Assembly: GCF_900112375.1 (NCBI RefSeq)
Contig: NZ_FOLS01000013.1
Coordinates: 1-64,000 of the forward strand
DNA length: 64,000 nt
DNA from: Pseudomonas citronellolis
Lineage (GTDB): Bacteria > Pseudomonadota > Gammaproteobacteria > Pseudomonadales > Pseudomonadaceae
Direction: 5' to 3'
Below are positions 41,061-48,877 of the stretch, one piece after another. Each line of letters starts with the position of its first letter. Within the stretch, counting starts at the first letter, position 1. Under the pieces are notes generated by a model that was not told the origin of the DNA, searched no databases, and saw only the letters and a list, made by a program, of their open reading frames with translations. A program made the translations under genes and the position numbers.

Positions 41061-41837
41061 TCATCCGGCGGTGGCGCCGCCGTCCACCTTCAGGTCGCTG
41101 CCGGTGACCCAGGCGGACTCGTCGCTGGCCAGGTACAGCGCGGCCCAGGCGACGTCCTCCGGCTGCCCGATGCGCTGGCGCAGCATCTGCTTGTCGAGCG
41201 CGGCCTGGAGGAACGCGGGGTCGCGCGCCAGGTGCTCGCGGGTGGCATTGGTCTCGATCAGCCCGGGCGAGATGCTGTTGGCGCGGATCCGGTGTGGCCC
41301 ACCCTCCAGGGCCAGTTGCCGGGTCATCGCCAGTACGCCGCCCTTGCCGGCGCAGTGGGCCAGTGCCGGCGAACCTTCCAGGGCCATCCAGGCATTGGCC
41401 GAGGCGAAGTTGACGATGGAGCCGCCGCGCCGCTTCAGATGAGGCCAGGCAGCCTGGCAGAGCAGGAAGACGAGGTCCAGCTCCCCGCTCAGCGTCCGCC
41501 GCCACTGGCTCTGGTAGTCCATGTCCTCGATCCAGGCGAAGGCACCGAACGCCGCCGCGTTGACCAGGACATCGATGCCGCCGTGGCTGGCGACGGCGAA
41601 CTCCACCAGGCGCCTGGCGTCCTGCGGCTCGGTCAGGTCGCAGGGGTGCAGGCTGAGCAGCTCCAGCCCCTGTTCGCGGGCCATCGCCAGCGTCCGCTCG
41701 GCGGCCGCGGCATCTATGTCGCACCCCACCACCCGCGCCCCTTCCCGGGCGAACAGCAGGGCGCAGCCCTGGCCGATGCCGCTGCCGATACCGGTGACGA
41801 TGGCGACCTTGCCGGCCAGACGTTGTCCCTTGGTCAT
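41061..41837 (-). CDS. SDR-family oxidoreductase with His at the Tyr position
   Basis: A 258-residue short-chain dehydrogenase. The cofactor motif TGIGSGIG (near residue 15), NAA, Ser (NFASANAW) and Lys are present. The active-site YxxxK reads HCAGK: the codon at the Tyr position is CAC (His), checked on the DNA. This could abolish classical SDR chemistry or mark a lyase/hydratase-like variant. Its ATG directly follows the stop of the MFS gene (TGAATG), so the two are translationally coupled. Confidence 0.85.
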   Translation of the reverse strand: MTKGQRLAGKVAIVTGIGSGIGQGCALLFAREGARVVGCDIDAAAAERTLAMAREQGLELLSLHPCDLTEPQDARRLVEFAVASHGGIDVLVNAAAFGAFAWIEDMDYQSQWRRTLSGELDLVFLLCQAAWPHLKRRGGSIVNFASANAWMALEGSPALAHCAGKGGVLAMTRQLALEGGPHRIRANSISPGLIETNATREHLARDPAFLQAALDKQMLRQRIGQPEDVAWAALYLASDESAWVTGSDLKVDGGATAG

Positions 41838-43082
41838 TCAGGCGTCCTCCAGGTTGCGGGCCACCACGCGGACGATGCATCTCTTGCGCTTGTATCGGCA
41901 CAGGCAGGCGACGAAGGCGGCCAGGACGACAGGCACCAGGGCCCAGCCCAGCCACCCCACGGTGACCGGCAACGCGCCGCTGGCGCGGCTCAGGGCAACC
42001 ACCAGGATCGGGCTGAGGAACATGCCGAGGCAGTAGCTGCCGTACCACATGCCGGTTCCCAGGCCACGGCGGAACCAGGGCAGCTCGCGCATGTTCCAGA
42101 TGGCCAGCGTCGGTAGCAGCAGGCCGCAGCCCAGGCCGTTGACCAGGGCGACCTCGAGCATCCCGCGGCTGTCGTGGACGCCAGGAATCAGCAGGAAGCT
42201 CGCGGCGATCAGGCCGAAGGCCAGGGTCAGGCAATGCGGCGTGCGCAGCCCCAGGCGCACCAGCAGGTGCACCGAGAGGGTGCCCAGGACGATCATCACG
42301 CTGCACGCCGAGGCGATCAGGCCGGCGCTGCGTGGCGAGTGCTCGCCGATGCCAGCCAGCAGGTAGGCCATCTGGATCTGCAGGACCATGAAGGCGACCG
42401 CGCCGACGAAGGTGATCAGGCAGATCCCCAGCAGCAGGTAGGGCCGGAAGACCTGCGGGCCGCCACGGCTTTCCTCCTCAGCCCGGGCCAGCTCCGCCGG
42501 CAGGGGCTCCCACAGCAGCAACTGGCAGAACAGCGCCAGCAGCAATGGCAACGAATAGACCACGTACGGCACGCGCCAGCCCAACTCGCCCAGGGCGCCG
42601 CCGATCATGAAGAAGAGGATCGCCGAGGTCGAGGCGAAGGTCGTCTGCAGGGCCAGGTACTTCTGGCGCTGGGCACCGCTGTAGTAGTCGCCGATCAGCA
42701 TGGTGCTGACGGTCACTATCACCGCCTCCACGCAGCCCAGCGCGACGCGGCTGGCGATGATCGCATGCAACGATTGCAGGAACATCGGCAGGGTGCCGAG
42801 CACGCCGTAGCCGACGATTGCCCAGATCAGCAGGCGCTTGCGCCCGAAACGGTCGGCGAGCACGCCCACCAGCGGGCTGAGCAGCGCGACCAGCAGGCCG
42901 GGAATGGTCAATGCGACCGGAACCAGGAACTCGACGTGGGGCACGTCGGCGAAATGCGCCTGCATCTGGGGCAGGCTCGGTGCTATGACGATAGCCGCCA
43001 TGGGGGACAGGCAGTTGACCAGCAGCAGCAGGTAGGTCGCCAGCGCCGCCTTCGGCGAACGGGCCAGGCTGGATGAGCTCAT
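41838..43082 (-). CDS. MFS transporter
   Basis: A 414-residue, 12-helix major facilitator starting MSSSSLARSPKAALATYLL. The loop motif GVLADRFGRKRLL is typical. It is coupled to the following SDR gene. The leader carries CCGGAGAG and an AAnAAnAA motif. In this catabolic cluster it most likely imports the substrate or a breakdown intermediate; direction of transport is not determinable. Confidence 0.86.
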   Translation of the reverse strand: MSSSSLARSPKAALATYLLLLVNCLSPMAAIVIAPSLPQMQAHFADVPHVEFLVPVALTIPGLLVALLSPLVGVLADRFGRKRLLIWAIVGYGVLGTLPMFLQSLHAIIASRVALGCVEAVIVTVSTMLIGDYYSGAQRQKYLALQTTFASTSAILFFMIGGALGELGWRVPYVVYSLPLLLALFCQLLLWEPLPAELARAEEESRGGPQVFRPYLLLGICLITFVGAVAFMVLQIQMAYLLAGIGEHSPRSAGLIASACSVMIVLGTLSVHLLVRLGLRTPHCLTLAFGLIAASFLLIPGVHDSRGMLEVALVNGLGCGLLLPTLAIWNMRELPWFRRGLGTGMWYGSYCLGMFLSPILVVALSRASGALPVTVGWLGWALVPVVLAAFVACLCRYKRKRCIVRVVARNLEDA

Positions 43083-43095
43083 CGGACTCTCCGGT

Positions 43096-43103
43096 TTGTT
43101 CTT
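43096..43103 (-). promoter_or_regulatory. Hfq/Crc (CA) motif before MFS transporter
   Basis: The sense strand reads AAGAACAA, 14-21 bases before the ATG at 43082, immediately upstream of the SD CGGAGAG. Confidence 0.55.
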
Positions 43104-43178
43104 GTATCAGATCGAGTCGACAGGGGCGGCGGCCCTCGCCCGGGAAGCCGGGACGAAGACGCGCCGCAACCGCAGGCG

Positions 43179-43709
43179 CTAGTGCGGCATCCCCATGGAA
43201 TGGGTGACGCCATCGGTGGTACGGCTGAAGCTGTAGTAGCCGACCTTGATGTCGGTGAACTTACCTTCGTCGTTGAGCTTGTAGAAGATCGGCCCATGGA
43301 ACTGGAAGCGTTCGCCCTTGCGCAGCGGGCCGAACGGCGTATTCGCCGCATCCCTTGGCACGTCGAAGGTCACGAGCAGTTGCACGGCGAGGGTCTTGCC
43401 ATCGAAGAGGAACTCCTCGAGGTTGACCTTCTCGTCCATCGCCCCCCAGATCTTGCGGTAGTGCGCCTCCACCTCCGGGATGCTGTTGAACACCAGCCCG
43501 CCGTTGGACATGCGCACGTTGGGCGCGTAGTACTTCTCGAACGCAGCCGGGTTCTTCTGGTTGAACAACGCCAGGTAGTGCTCGAAGCTCTGCCGGTCAA
43601 CCACGTGTCCCTCGTCCGGCGCGCTGGCATCGGCGGCGTAGGCGCCGGCGATTGCGCCCAGGGCCATGGCGGTGACGGCGAGTACGGCGGCGAACTTGTT
43701 CAGCTTCAT
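43179..43709 (-). CDS. Secreted SnoaL-like / NTF2-fold protein
   Basis: A 176-residue protein with a Sec signal peptide (MKLNKFAAVLAVTAMALGA, cleaved near AYAADA), followed by an NTF2-like domain (SFEHYLALFNQKNPAAFEKYYAP). A periplasmic member of this fold inside a catabolic operon is unusual. It might bind or isomerise the incoming substrate before uptake; this is inference. The leader has an AAnAAnAA motif and the SD GAGAGG. Confidence 0.8.
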   Translation of the reverse strand: MKLNKFAAVLAVTAMALGAIAGAYAADASAPDEGHVVDRQSFEHYLALFNQKNPAAFEKYYAPNVRMSNGGLVFNSIPEVEAHYRKIWGAMDEKVNLEEFLFDGKTLAVQLLVTFDVPRDAANTPFGPLRKGERFQFHGPIFYKLNDEGKFTDIKVGYYSFSRTTDGVTHSMGMPH

Positions 43710-43725
43710 GGTCTTGCCTCTCTCT

Positions 43726-43733
43726 TTGTTGTT
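43726..43733 (-). promoter_or_regulatory. Hfq/Crc (CA) motif before secreted SnoaL-like gene
   Basis: The sense strand reads AACAACAA, 17-24 bases before the ATG at 43709. Confidence 0.55.
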
Positions 43734-43747
43734 GTACGAGGAAAAAT

Positions 43748-44710
43748 TCAGACCGGCTCGCGCCAGGCCATGGCGTTGTCCACCAGCGACTGCACGCTGC
43801 CGTCGTGGCGGAAACCGATCGCTTGCGCGGCGCGGGCATCCAGCGGCGGGAGACAACCGAAGGCGGCCTCCAGCTGTGCATCGGGCTGGTAGTCGACCAG
43901 CGCCCGGCGTTCTTCTCCGAAGCGTGCGGCCAGCCCCTCCACCACTTCCGCCACGCTCAGGCGCAGCACCGGCAGGGTATAGACGCGTCGCGCAGCGACC
44001 TGCTCGGGCAGCAGCCGGGCCGCATGCAGCAGGTTCCCGGCACAGCAGCCGACCGACATCCACCAGGCCACCGCGCCGGCGGACACCGGGCAACGGAAGG
44101 GCTCGCCGGCGGCCAGCTTCCAGAACAGGTCGCTCATGAAAGCCGAAAGCAGCCCCGAGGGTTCCGGCGGCCTGGCGACTATGCCGGGCAGGCGCAGGAT
44201 ACGGCCATCCAGCAGGCCGCGGCGGCTGTAGTCCTCCAGGAGGATTTCGCCAACCAGCTTGTGCGCCCCGTAGGACAACCCCGGGCGCAACGGCGAAGCA
44301 TCGTCCACCAGCGCGGGCAACGGCGAGCCATAGACCGCGATGGTGCTGGTGAAGACCACCCGCGGGCACCTGCCCTGCCGGGCGAGCCGCTGGAACAGCG
44401 CCAGGGTCGCGTGGAGGTTGACCTGCAGGCCCAGCTCGAAATTGCGCTCGGCGGCCCCGCCGGGAACGCTCGCCAGGTGGAACACCAGGTCCGGCGCCAC
44501 CTCCAGCGCGGCATCCAGCACCGCCGGATCGGCGATGCTGCCACTGACCAGATGCAGCCGCGGGTCGGCCGGCAGGTGCTCGCCGCCCATGTCCACCACG
44601 GTCAGGCGCCGCAGCGGGGCCCCTTCCGGCAATGGCGAAGCAGCCGCCAACAGGCACTTGACCAGCTCGCGGCCGACGAAGCCGTTGCCGCCGGTTACCA
44701 GTACGTTCAT
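43748..44710 (-). CDS. NAD-dependent epimerase/dehydratase, DenD-like
   Basis: A 320-residue extended SDR. TGGNGFVG lies at the N-terminus and the active-site SYGAHK provides YxxxK. The segment ILLEDYSRRGLLDGRILRLPGIVARP is characteristic of the D-erythronate dehydrogenase (DenD) group. It would oxidise a secondary alcohol with NAD+. It overlaps the FAH gene by 4 bases (ATGA). In this cluster it may act on an aliphatic hydroxy acid left after ring cleavage. Confidence 0.83.
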   Translation of the reverse strand: MNVLVTGGNGFVGRELVKCLLAAASPLPEGAPLRRLTVVDMGGEHLPADPRLHLVSGSIADPAVLDAALEVAPDLVFHLASVPGGAAERNFELGLQVNLHATLALFQRLARQGRCPRVVFTSTIAVYGSPLPALVDDASPLRPGLSYGAHKLVGEILLEDYSRRGLLDGRILRLPGIVARPPEPSGLLSAFMSDLFWKLAAGEPFRCPVSAGAVAWWMSVGCCAGNLLHAARLLPEQVAARRVYTLPVLRLSVAEVVEGLAARFGEERRALVDYQPDAQLEAAFGCLPPLDARAAQAIGFRHDGSVQSLVDNAMAWREPV

Positions 44711-45693
44711 GCCCTGCCCTCCGTGGACACCAGGCGCTGCTCGATGGCGCCGAACAGCGACTGGCCGTCGAGGCCGAGCATCTCGAAGCGCAGCACCTCG
44801 CCGAAGCGCATGAAGCCGGTGCGCGGCTCACCCTGTTCGAGCTTCTCGATCGCCCGGCGCTCGGCCAGGCAGGCCGAGCCGACCTCGCGGTAGCCACGGT
44901 TGGAGAAGGTCCCCGAGGCCAGCACGGTGCCGGCGCGCAGGTTCCGGTTGTAGGCCAGGTGGGCGATCAGCTCGCCGAAGGAGAAGTCCATCTCCGCGCC
45001 ATTGGGGTTGCCGAACCATTCCCCGTTGCGGCTCACCTGCAGGTCCAGGTGCACCCGCCCGTCGCGCCAGGCCTCGCCCAGCTCGTCCGGCGTCACCGCC
45101 ACCGGGGCGAATACGGTGGCGGGCTTGGCGTTGATGAAGCCGAAGCCCATCGACAACTCGCGGAACAGGTGCGCGCGCATGGACACGTCGTTGAGCAGCA
45201 GGAACAGCTTGATGTGCGCCTGGGCCTCCTGCGCCGTCACGCCCATGGGCACGTCATCCAGCAGCACAGCCACTTCTCCTTCGAAGTCGCAGTTGTCCTG
45301 CTCGCTCGGGAAGGGATAGTCGTCGCGGGGGCCGCGGAAGTCGTCGCCCTGGCGCTGGACCAGGATGGGCACGCCGCTTTCCTTCTTCACGTCGAGGTCA
45401 TAGGCGCGCTCCATGATCTCGCCGTGGTTGAGGAAGGCCGAAGCGTCGACGAACTGGTAGGCGCGCGGCAACGGCGCCATGACCTGCGTCGGCTCGAAAA
45501 CGAAGGCATCCGTCGCCGTGCCGGCGTTCAGCGCGGCGTATTCGGCCTGCAGCGCGGGCTCCAGCTCATCCCAGCGCTCGATGGCCGCCTGTAGCGTGGG
45601 CGCGGCCTGGGCAAGGCACGCACGGGCGAGATCGCGTGACACCACCAGCAGCCGGCCATCGCGGCTGCCGTCCCTCAGGGTCGCCAGTTTCAT
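44707..45693 (-). CDS. FAH-family hydrolase
   Basis: A 328-residue FAH-superfamily enzyme starting MKLATLRDGSRDGRLLVVS, with EQDNCDFEGEVAVLLDDVP as the acidic metal-binding segment and AGTVLASGTFSNRG in place of the usual SGTP motif. It is larger than isomerase-type members and resembles fumarylacetoacetase-like proteins. It overlaps neighbours at both ends (4 bases each), so it is tightly coupled to the VOC and DenD-like genes. Probable role: C-C bond hydrolysis of a ring-cleavage product. Confidence 0.87.
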   Translation of the reverse strand: MKLATLRDGSRDGRLLVVSRDLARACLAQAAPTLQAAIERWDELEPALQAEYAALNAGTATDAFVFEPTQVMAPLPRAYQFVDASAFLNHGEIMERAYDLDVKKESGVPILVQRQGDDFRGPRDDYPFPSEQDNCDFEGEVAVLLDDVPMGVTAQEAQAHIKLFLLLNDVSMRAHLFRELSMGFGFINAKPATVFAPVAVTPDELGEAWRDGRVHLDLQVSRNGEWFGNPNGAEMDFSFGELIAHLAYNRNLRAGTVLASGTFSNRGYREVGSACLAERRAIEKLEQGEPRTGFMRFGEVLRFEMLGLDGQSLFGAIEQRLVSTEGRA

Positions 45694-46148
45694 TGAGTGT
45701 TCTCCTTGCAATCGCTTGTGGATGACGCCCACAGCTCGGGGCACTGGATCAGCTCCAGCAGGTTTCCCGAGTTGTCGCGGATGAACGCCATGGGCGTGCC
45801 CTGCACCACCTTCTCGAAGACGATGTCGGCGCCCTTCTCCCGCAGCCCGGCGACCGTCGCCGGGACATCCCGCACGGCCAGGCACAGGTGCTTGTTGCCA
45901 TGGGTGCGCACGTCCTGGTTGGGTTCGCGGCGCTCGGCCGGCAGCGGCGCGGCGCCCTCGACCTGGAACAGCTCCAGGCGGAAGTCGCCGCGGCGGACGA
46001 AGGCCACGTCCGCCGGGATGATGTCGATGAAGGCGCGCATCTCCAGCTCGAAGCCGAGCATGCGCTGGTACCAGCCGATGGCGGCGTCGATGTCCGGCAC
46101 GCTGATGCCGACGTGATGCGGGCGTATCTCCGGCAGGGTCGAATTCAT
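45690..46148 (-). CDS. VOC-family protein (glyoxalase/dioxygenase-like)
   Basis: A 152-residue VOC protein starting MNSTLPEIRPHHVGISVPDID. Candidate metal ligands are His of HHVGISV, Glu of LELFQVE, His of KHLCLAV and Glu of LLELIQCP, the four-ligand pattern of methylmalonyl-CoA epimerase/glyoxalase I. It probably is an epimerase or lyase rather than a ring-cleavage dioxygenase. SD AGGAG precedes ATG 46148. Confidence 0.8.
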   Translation of the reverse strand: MNSTLPEIRPHHVGISVPDIDAAIGWYQRMLGFELEMRAFIDIIPADVAFVRRGDFRLELFQVEGAAPLPAERREPNQDVRTHGNKHLCLAVRDVPATVAGLREKGADIVFEKVVQGTPMAFIRDNSGNLLELIQCPELWASSTSDCKENTQ

Positions 46149-46165
46149 CGCTGCGCTCCTGTCGC

Positions 46166-46921
46166 TCAGCTCAGGGGGCGACCGCCATCCACAGGGATGA
46201 CGGCGCCGGTGGTGAAGGTCAGATGGGTGGCCGCAGCCAGCACGGCATCGGCCACCTCCCGTGGTTCGGCCAGGCGCCGCAGCGGCGTGCGCTCGGCCTG
46301 CTCGTCGCGCCAGGCGCGGTCCATGCGCTGGACGAACTCGGTGTCGGCCAGCCCCGGCGACACCGACACCACGCGGATCGCCGGCGCCAGCGCGCGGGCC
46401 AGCGAGCGGGTCATGTTGTCCAGCGCCGCCTTGGACGCGCAGTAGGCGACATTGCTGCCCATGGCGCTCACCGCGGCGATGGAGGAGATGTTCACCACCA
46501 GCGCGGCGTCGCTGCGCTGCAGCAGAGGACGCAGTGCCCGCAACGTGGCGAAGGGGCCGCGCACATTGGTGGCGAGTATCCGCTCGAACAGCTCGTCGTC
46601 GAGGCCATCGAGGTCGTCGTGGGGGACGTAGCGCGTGGTGCCGGCACAGTTCACCAGCAGGTCGCAACGGCCATAACGCCGTTCCACTTCCGCCGCCAGC
46701 CCGGCAAGCGCCACGCTGTCGGTCACCGGGACCGGCAACGCGCAATGCGCGCCGCCGGTTTCCGCCAGTTCCTCGACCAGACGCAGCGCGGGCTCGCGGG
46801 AGCTGTTGTAGCCCACCACCAGGTTCGCCCCGGCCGCCGCCAGCGTCCGGCAGATCGCCGCGCCTATGCCGCCGGCGCCACCGCTGACAACGGCCACCCG
46901 GCCCTGCAGGGATACGCCCAT
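46166..46921 (-). CDS. SDR-family oxidoreductase
   Basis: A 251-residue classical SDR with SGGAGGIG, NCAG, NISS and the intact active site YCASK. It starts MGVSLQGRVAVVSGG. It lies 3 bases after the HisD-like gene and probably oxidises or reduces a hydroxyl/keto group of a pathway intermediate. Confidence 0.88.
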   Translation of the reverse strand: MGVSLQGRVAVVSGGAGGIGAAICRTLAAAGANLVVGYNSSREPALRLVEELAETGGAHCALPVPVTDSVALAGLAAEVERRYGRCDLLVNCAGTTRYVPHDDLDGLDDELFERILATNVRGPFATLRALRPLLQRSDAALVVNISSIAAVSAMGSNVAYCASKAALDNMTRSLARALAPAIRVVSVSPGLADTEFVQRMDRAWRDEQAERTPLRRLAEPREVADAVLAAATHLTFTTGAVIPVDGGRPLS

Positions 46922-46924
46922 GGC

Positions 46925-48208
46925 TCAGGCCGTCTTCTTCAGGCGGCGCACGCGGATGTCCGCCTGCTCCTTGTGCCCGGCGAAGTGTTCGAGGGCGCAC
47001 AGGCGTGAGCAGTATTCGCCGATCAGTACCGAGGCCTCGTCGGTCAGCACGCGCTGGTAGGTGTGCGTCTTGATGAACTTGCCCACCCACAGGCCACCGG
47101 TGTAGCGGCCCGCGCCCATGGTCGGCAGGGTGTGGTTGGTGCCGATGACCTTGTCGCCGTACGACACGTTGGTACGGTGGCCGAGGAACAGCGCGCCGTA
47201 GCGGGTCATGCGCTGGAGGAACCAGTCGGTGTCGCGGGTCATCACCTGCACGTGCTCGGAGCAGATGCGCTCGGACTCCTGGAGCATTTCCTCGTCGCTG
47301 TCGCAGAGGATGATCTCGCCGTAGTCGCGCCAGGCGACGCTGGCCACCGCCGCGGTGTCCAGGCGTTCGAGCACCTTCTCGATGGCCGCCGGCAGCTCCT
47401 CGGCGATCTTGCGGCTGGTGGTCAGGCAGAAGGCCGGGGAAGTCGGTCCGTGCTCGGCTTGGCCGAGCAGGTCGACGGCGACCAGTTCGGCGTCCACGCT
47501 GTCGTCGCAGATCACCATGGTCTCGGTGGGCCCGGCGAACAGGTCGATCCCCACGCGCCCGTAGAGTTGGCGCTTGGCCTCGGCGACGTAGGCGTTGCCC
47601 GGGCCGACGATCATGTCCACCGGCGCGATGCTCTCGGTGCCCAGGGCCATAGCGGCAACGCCCTGCACGCCGCCCATCACGTAGATTTCGTCGGCGCCGG
47701 CCAGGGCCATGGCGGCGATGATCTCGGCCGAGGGCTTGCCGTCGAACGGCGGCGCGCAGGCGATCACGCGCTTGACCCCGGCGACCTTGGCGGTCAGCAC
47801 GCTCATGTGCGCCGAGGCCAGCAGCGGGTACTTGCCGCCGGGGATGTAGCAGCCCACCGAGTTGACCGGGATATTGCGGTGGCCGAGCACCACGCCGGGC
47901 AGGGTCTCCACTTCGACGTCGCGCAGCGACATCAGCTGCACCTGGGCGAAGCGGCGGATCTGCGCCTGGGCGAACCGGATGTCCTCCAGCGCCTGCGGGC
48001 TCAGCGAGTCGATGCAGGCCTGGATCTCTTCCTGGCTCAGGCGCAGCGATGGCGGGTTCCACTTGTCGAACTTCTCGGAGTACTCGCGCACCGCCGCCTC
48101 GCCGCGTGCCTCGATGTCGCGGATGATCTGCTCGACGGTGGCGCGCACCTGGGTGTTGAGCTCGGCCTTGACCTCGGCCGGTTTGCCTTTCTTCAGATAC
48201 TGGATCAT
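46925..48208 (-). CDS. HisD-family zinc dehydrogenase (catabolic paralog)
   Basis: A 427-residue histidinol-dehydrogenase-fold enzyme. The core [17 protein letters not shown] and [11 protein letters not shown] are conserved. Zinc-ligand equivalents (Gln and His of GQAEHG, Asp of [14 protein letters not shown], His of HFAGHKEQ) and the catalytic Glu-His pair (CSEHVQV) are present. Non-histidine paralogs such as sulfopropanediol dehydrogenase (HpsN) oxidise primary alcohols to acids in two steps. In this cluster the substrate is probably an alcohol intermediate. Start 48208 has GGAGAAA upstream; ATG 48265 is an alternative. Confidence 0.85.
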   Translation of the reverse strand: MIQYLKKGKPAEVKAELNTQVRATVEQIIRDIEARGEAAVREYSEKFDKWNPPSLRLSQEEIQACIDSLSPQALEDIRFAQAQIRRFAQVQLMSLRDVEVETLPGVVLGHRNIPVNSVGCYIPGGKYPLLASAHMSVLTAKVAGVKRVIACAPPFDGKPSAEIIAAMALAGADEIYVMGGVQGVAAMALGTESIAPVDMIVGPGNAYVAEAKRQLYGRVGIDLFAGPTETMVICDDSVDAELVAVDLLGQAEHGPTSPAFCLTTSRKIAEELPAAIEKVLERLDTAAVASVAWRDYGEIILCDSDEEMLQESERICSEHVQVMTRDTDWFLQRMTRYGALFLGHRTNVSYGDKVIGTNHTLPTMGAGRYTGGLWVGKFIKTHTYQRVLTDEASVLIGEYCSRLCALEHFAGHKEQADIRVRRLKKTA

Positions 48209-48264
48209 TGCTGGTTTCTCCGTTTTCGGTTGCCCCTCGCCAGGGGCGAGGGCTTGCTTGCTCA

Positions 48265-48813
48265 TCAGGCCCTGGCCGCCACGCTTTCCACCTCGACGCC
48301 GAGGGTGACGACGAAGCGGGCGACCATGTTGTAGGTGGCGATCACGCCGACCAGCTCCACCAGGCGGGTATCGCCCAGTTCGCCGCGCAGCTGCGCCAGC
48401 AGCCCCGCCGGCGCGCGGCCCTGGCGGGTCATGTCCAGCGCCAGGCGCAGCACGGCCCGCTCCAGCGGGGTGAACAGCGCCTCGTGGCCGATGGCGCTCT
48501 TCAGGTCGCGCAGGGCGTTGAACTGCGCGGGCGTGCCGCCGGCCTTGAGGAACAGCGGGCCGTGGTGGTGCATCTCGTATTCGGCGCCGCACAGCCCGCA
48601 CACCGCGCACAGCGCCAGCTCGCGCAGCTTCTCCGGCAGCCCCAGCTCGTTGCGCACCTTGCCCAGCAGCGCGCCCCAGCCTTGGGTGAAGGGCACGCTG
48701 TGCAGCAGCATGCGGTCGATGTTGAGCAGCGTGCCGCCACGGCGTTCGAGGATGGGGGCCAATACGTCCGGCGGGCCGGCAGCGTCCGAGGGCTTGTAGG
48801 GAATGCCCGGCAT
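48265..48813 (-). CDS. Carboxymuconolactone decarboxylase (CMD)-family protein
   Basis: A 182-residue all-helical protein. The segment [26 protein letters not shown] is the CMD/AhpD signature region, with an unusual three Cys. CMD proteins are decarboxylases or thiol-dependent peroxidases; related orphan members occur in many aromatic clusters. GGAG lies before the ATG. A role in gamma-carboxymuconolactone-type chemistry or in peroxide removal is possible. Confidence 0.82.
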   Translation of the reverse strand: MPGIPYKPSDAAGPPDVLAPILERRGGTLLNIDRMLLHSVPFTQGWGALLGKVRNELGLPEKLRELALCAVCGLCGAEYEMHHHGPLFLKAGGTPAQFNALRDLKSAIGHEALFTPLERAVLRLALDMTRQGRAPAGLLAQLRGELGDTRLVELVGVIATYNMVARFVVTLGVEVESVAARA

Positions 48814-48877
48814 AGTCGATCTCCAGCGATCAGTCGGAGGGGGTATGGGCGGCCGGCACGGCCGCCGTTCAGTTGGA

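Noticed and set aside
45690-48062. 790-codon ORF read as one VOC-containing fusion
   Set aside because: Only the last 152 codons have VOC features; the rest is a frame shadow of the SDR and HisD-like genes. ATG 46148 has its own SD.
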